64,000 nt of DNA from Blasia pusilla. Its lineage: Eukaryota; Marchantiophyta; Marchantiopsida; Blasiales. A program made the translations under genes and the position numbers. The notes under the pieces were generated by a model, which was given only the letters and a program-made list of their open reading frames with translations, searched no databases and was not told the origin of the DNA. Each line of letters begins with the position of its first letter. Position 1 is the first letter of the stretch. The DNA lies in the NCBI GenBank assembly GCA_050084515.1, contig CM114275.1:4340001-4404000 (forward strand), given 5' to 3'. This document shows, in pieces, positions 62,467 to 64,000 of the stretch.

Positions 62467-62618
62467 AAGGAAATGTTATTTTCATTACGTTGGCACTGAC
62501 CTAAAAACTTTGTGGGGGGCACGAACGAAGTCCAATGGAAATATGCCCACGAACGAAGGAAATGTTATTTTCATTACGTTGGCACTGACCTAAAAACTTT
62601 GTGGGGGGCACGAACGAA
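62467..62618 (+). repeat. Perfect 63-bp direct repeat, 26-bp spacer
   Basis: Copies at 62467-62529 and 62556-62618, both from aaggaaatgttattttcat to gcacgaacgaa. The spacer itself ends in another cgaacgaa, suggesting slippage or unequal exchange between short repeats. Confidence 0.92.
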
Positions 62619-63424
62619 TGAGGCGTTTCATCCATTGGCCTAGAACATTTCAAAGCAATTGGAATGTTTATTTGATTGTAAGAGCCAGCTAGCGGGAAAT
62701 AAAAAAGGGTTTAATATTCCATGAAGGGACTAATATGGGCATACAAATTTAAGTTTTCTTCCTAAAAATTTTCTTCCTAAACCCTAAATTTTTTTCCCAA
62801 ATATGTGTTTGCAAGTCAAGAAGGCATTCTCTAATGTTATAGATATGTTAATAGCCACCACCAGCGGAAATAAAATCTAGAAAAGAAATCACAAAATGAG
62901 AGGAAAAACCCATCACAAGAGAGCTATGAAATTGACATCGAAGAAGGATACTTCAATGAGAAATAGTAAAAATTGTGTTTTGCACATGGGAGAATATCAT
63001 TCCCCGTGGTAATTTCATTCCTCGATTAACAAGTTTCAAGAAGATTCTTGATTTTTTCAAAAAAATGTCTTTAATCGCATAGATTGCATTTCTTAATTTA
63101 AATTAAAAAATCTCTTCGAACATGCAATTGTTGAGAAAGAAGGTCAATTTAACAAATTAAAAGCCTTTCTTACATATTCAAGGTCCACTCCTCATAAACT
63201 TTGGCAAAAGAAAAGCAAACTTCAAAGGTAGAGGAAACTCCCATAATGAAGGTGTCTGATTAGAACACCAATTTCGATAGATTTGGTACTTTAGAAAATA
63301 TTTTGTTTTCATATCAATATTTATGGATATTAGAATTGTGTGAGCTTCTGGATTGGTGTTGTTACCATGAATTGTTGTCATTAAGTTTCAACTATTGTTA
63401 CTACATAATTTACTCCAAACAAGG
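62619..63424. other. AT-rich, no gene seen
   Basis: Non-coding appearance. A small cctaaaccctaaat word occurs near 62775. Confidence 0.45.
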
Positions 63425-63660
63425 ATCACATGTAGAGTTTAGGGTAAGTGGCTTAGCTTTAGGGCCTAGGGTTTAGGGTCTATAAGATATGAGATTTAGG
63501 ACTCACGGTGTATACCTTAGGATTTAGGATTTAGTATCATTTAGGGGCGTATGGGTTAGGGTTTCGGATCCTCGTCTAGGATGTATGAATTAATAGGATA
63601 TAAGGTGTAAAATATTTGACTTAGGGTTTAGGATTGAGGGTATATGAAGGATGTATGGTT
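63425..63660 (+). repeat. Degenerate telomere-like TTTAGGG tract
   Basis: Repeated words agtttaggg, ctttagggcctagggtttagggt, aggatttaggatttag, gggttagggtttcgg and cttagggtttagga occur on the plus strand. They resemble mutated units of the plant telomeric repeat TTTAGGG. No perfect array of more than two units is present, so it is an old interstitial tract at most. Confidence 0.6.
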
Positions 63661-64000
63661 TGGGAGCTACTATATATGATTTAGTAAATCTGGTTTTCAT
63701 ATAATGTCCAAATAGAGGTATATATAAATTATGAATGGATTTAAGCTTTTGGCTTGAAATTTTTGATTAGTACATTTTGTAGTAAGTTTTAGCTTTAGAT
63801 AATCATATGTAATATTATTGATTATTAATTCTACTTTTAATGTTTGAAGAAAAATATCCCATTCAATTATTGTTATGTGTGCCTATGATTTCATGCAACT
63901 TGAAGGTAGATCCTAAAAAAGAAAATTTTAGGCCTAACATGGATTCAAAAAATTTAAGCTTATACACAATTATTGGTTCCATAAGCTCATGAGATATTTG
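63661..64000. other. AT-rich right edge, no gene seen
   Basis: No frame or repeat of note to the end of the window. Confidence 0.5.

Overview
The window is nuclear DNA of a land plant. The evidence is a 23-exon gene for a full-size PDR-type ABCG transporter with GT-AG introns, an RNI-like F-box/LRR relative, a LEA-like gene, and plant-style Ty1-copia, Ty3-gypsy, hAT and CACTA transposons. I cannot name the species. A non-seed plant is a guess that rests mainly on the unusual methyltransferase-bearing gypsy element.

Layout. At 1-2.8 kb (minus strand) are pieces of unrecognised genes, one built from a repeated pair of exons that runs off the left edge. At 3.3-5.1 kb a stretch of an F-box/LRR gene has been amplified into four 350-bp tandem units and is decayed. 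At 5.2-6.0 kb is a two-exon LEA-like gene with a stop at codon 7. From 8.4 to 19.7 kb (minus strand) lies the best gene of the window: a PDR/ABCG transporter whose 23 exons join in frame to 1,513 codons plus stop. About 0.9 kb upstream of its start codon sit two perfect TGACGTCA palindromes. At 21.7-24.0 kb is a broken hAT transposase. From 24.6 to 38.8 kb there is mostly AT-rich non-coding DNA with simple repeats, including a 230-bp (CA)n(TC)n tract.

From 39 to 57.5 kb the window is a nest of transposons. A decayed gypsy gag (about 39.0-39.46 kb, resuming at 47.25 kb) was split by a CACTA element (39,466-47,246; TSD tat). That element was in turn invaded by a copia element (40,354-45,334; two 312-bp LTRs). 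Beside it lies a 9.8-kb gypsy element (47,697-57,493; flanking aggt). Its pol frame encodes protease, a complete-looking C5 cytosine DNA methyltransferase of DNMT3/DRM-like layout, reverse transcriptase, RNase H and integrase, and then a PHD finger one frameshift later. This is the most striking content of the window. A retrotransposon that carries both a DNA-methylation writer and a chromatin reader could direct its own silencing or its own insertion. The copy is dead (many in-frame stops), and its LTR segments are in a permuted order.

From 57.5 to 64 kb I see no convincing gene, only a small terminal-inverted-repeat element, several perfect hairpins, a 63-bp direct repeat and degenerate TTTAGGG-like telomeric sequence near the right edge.
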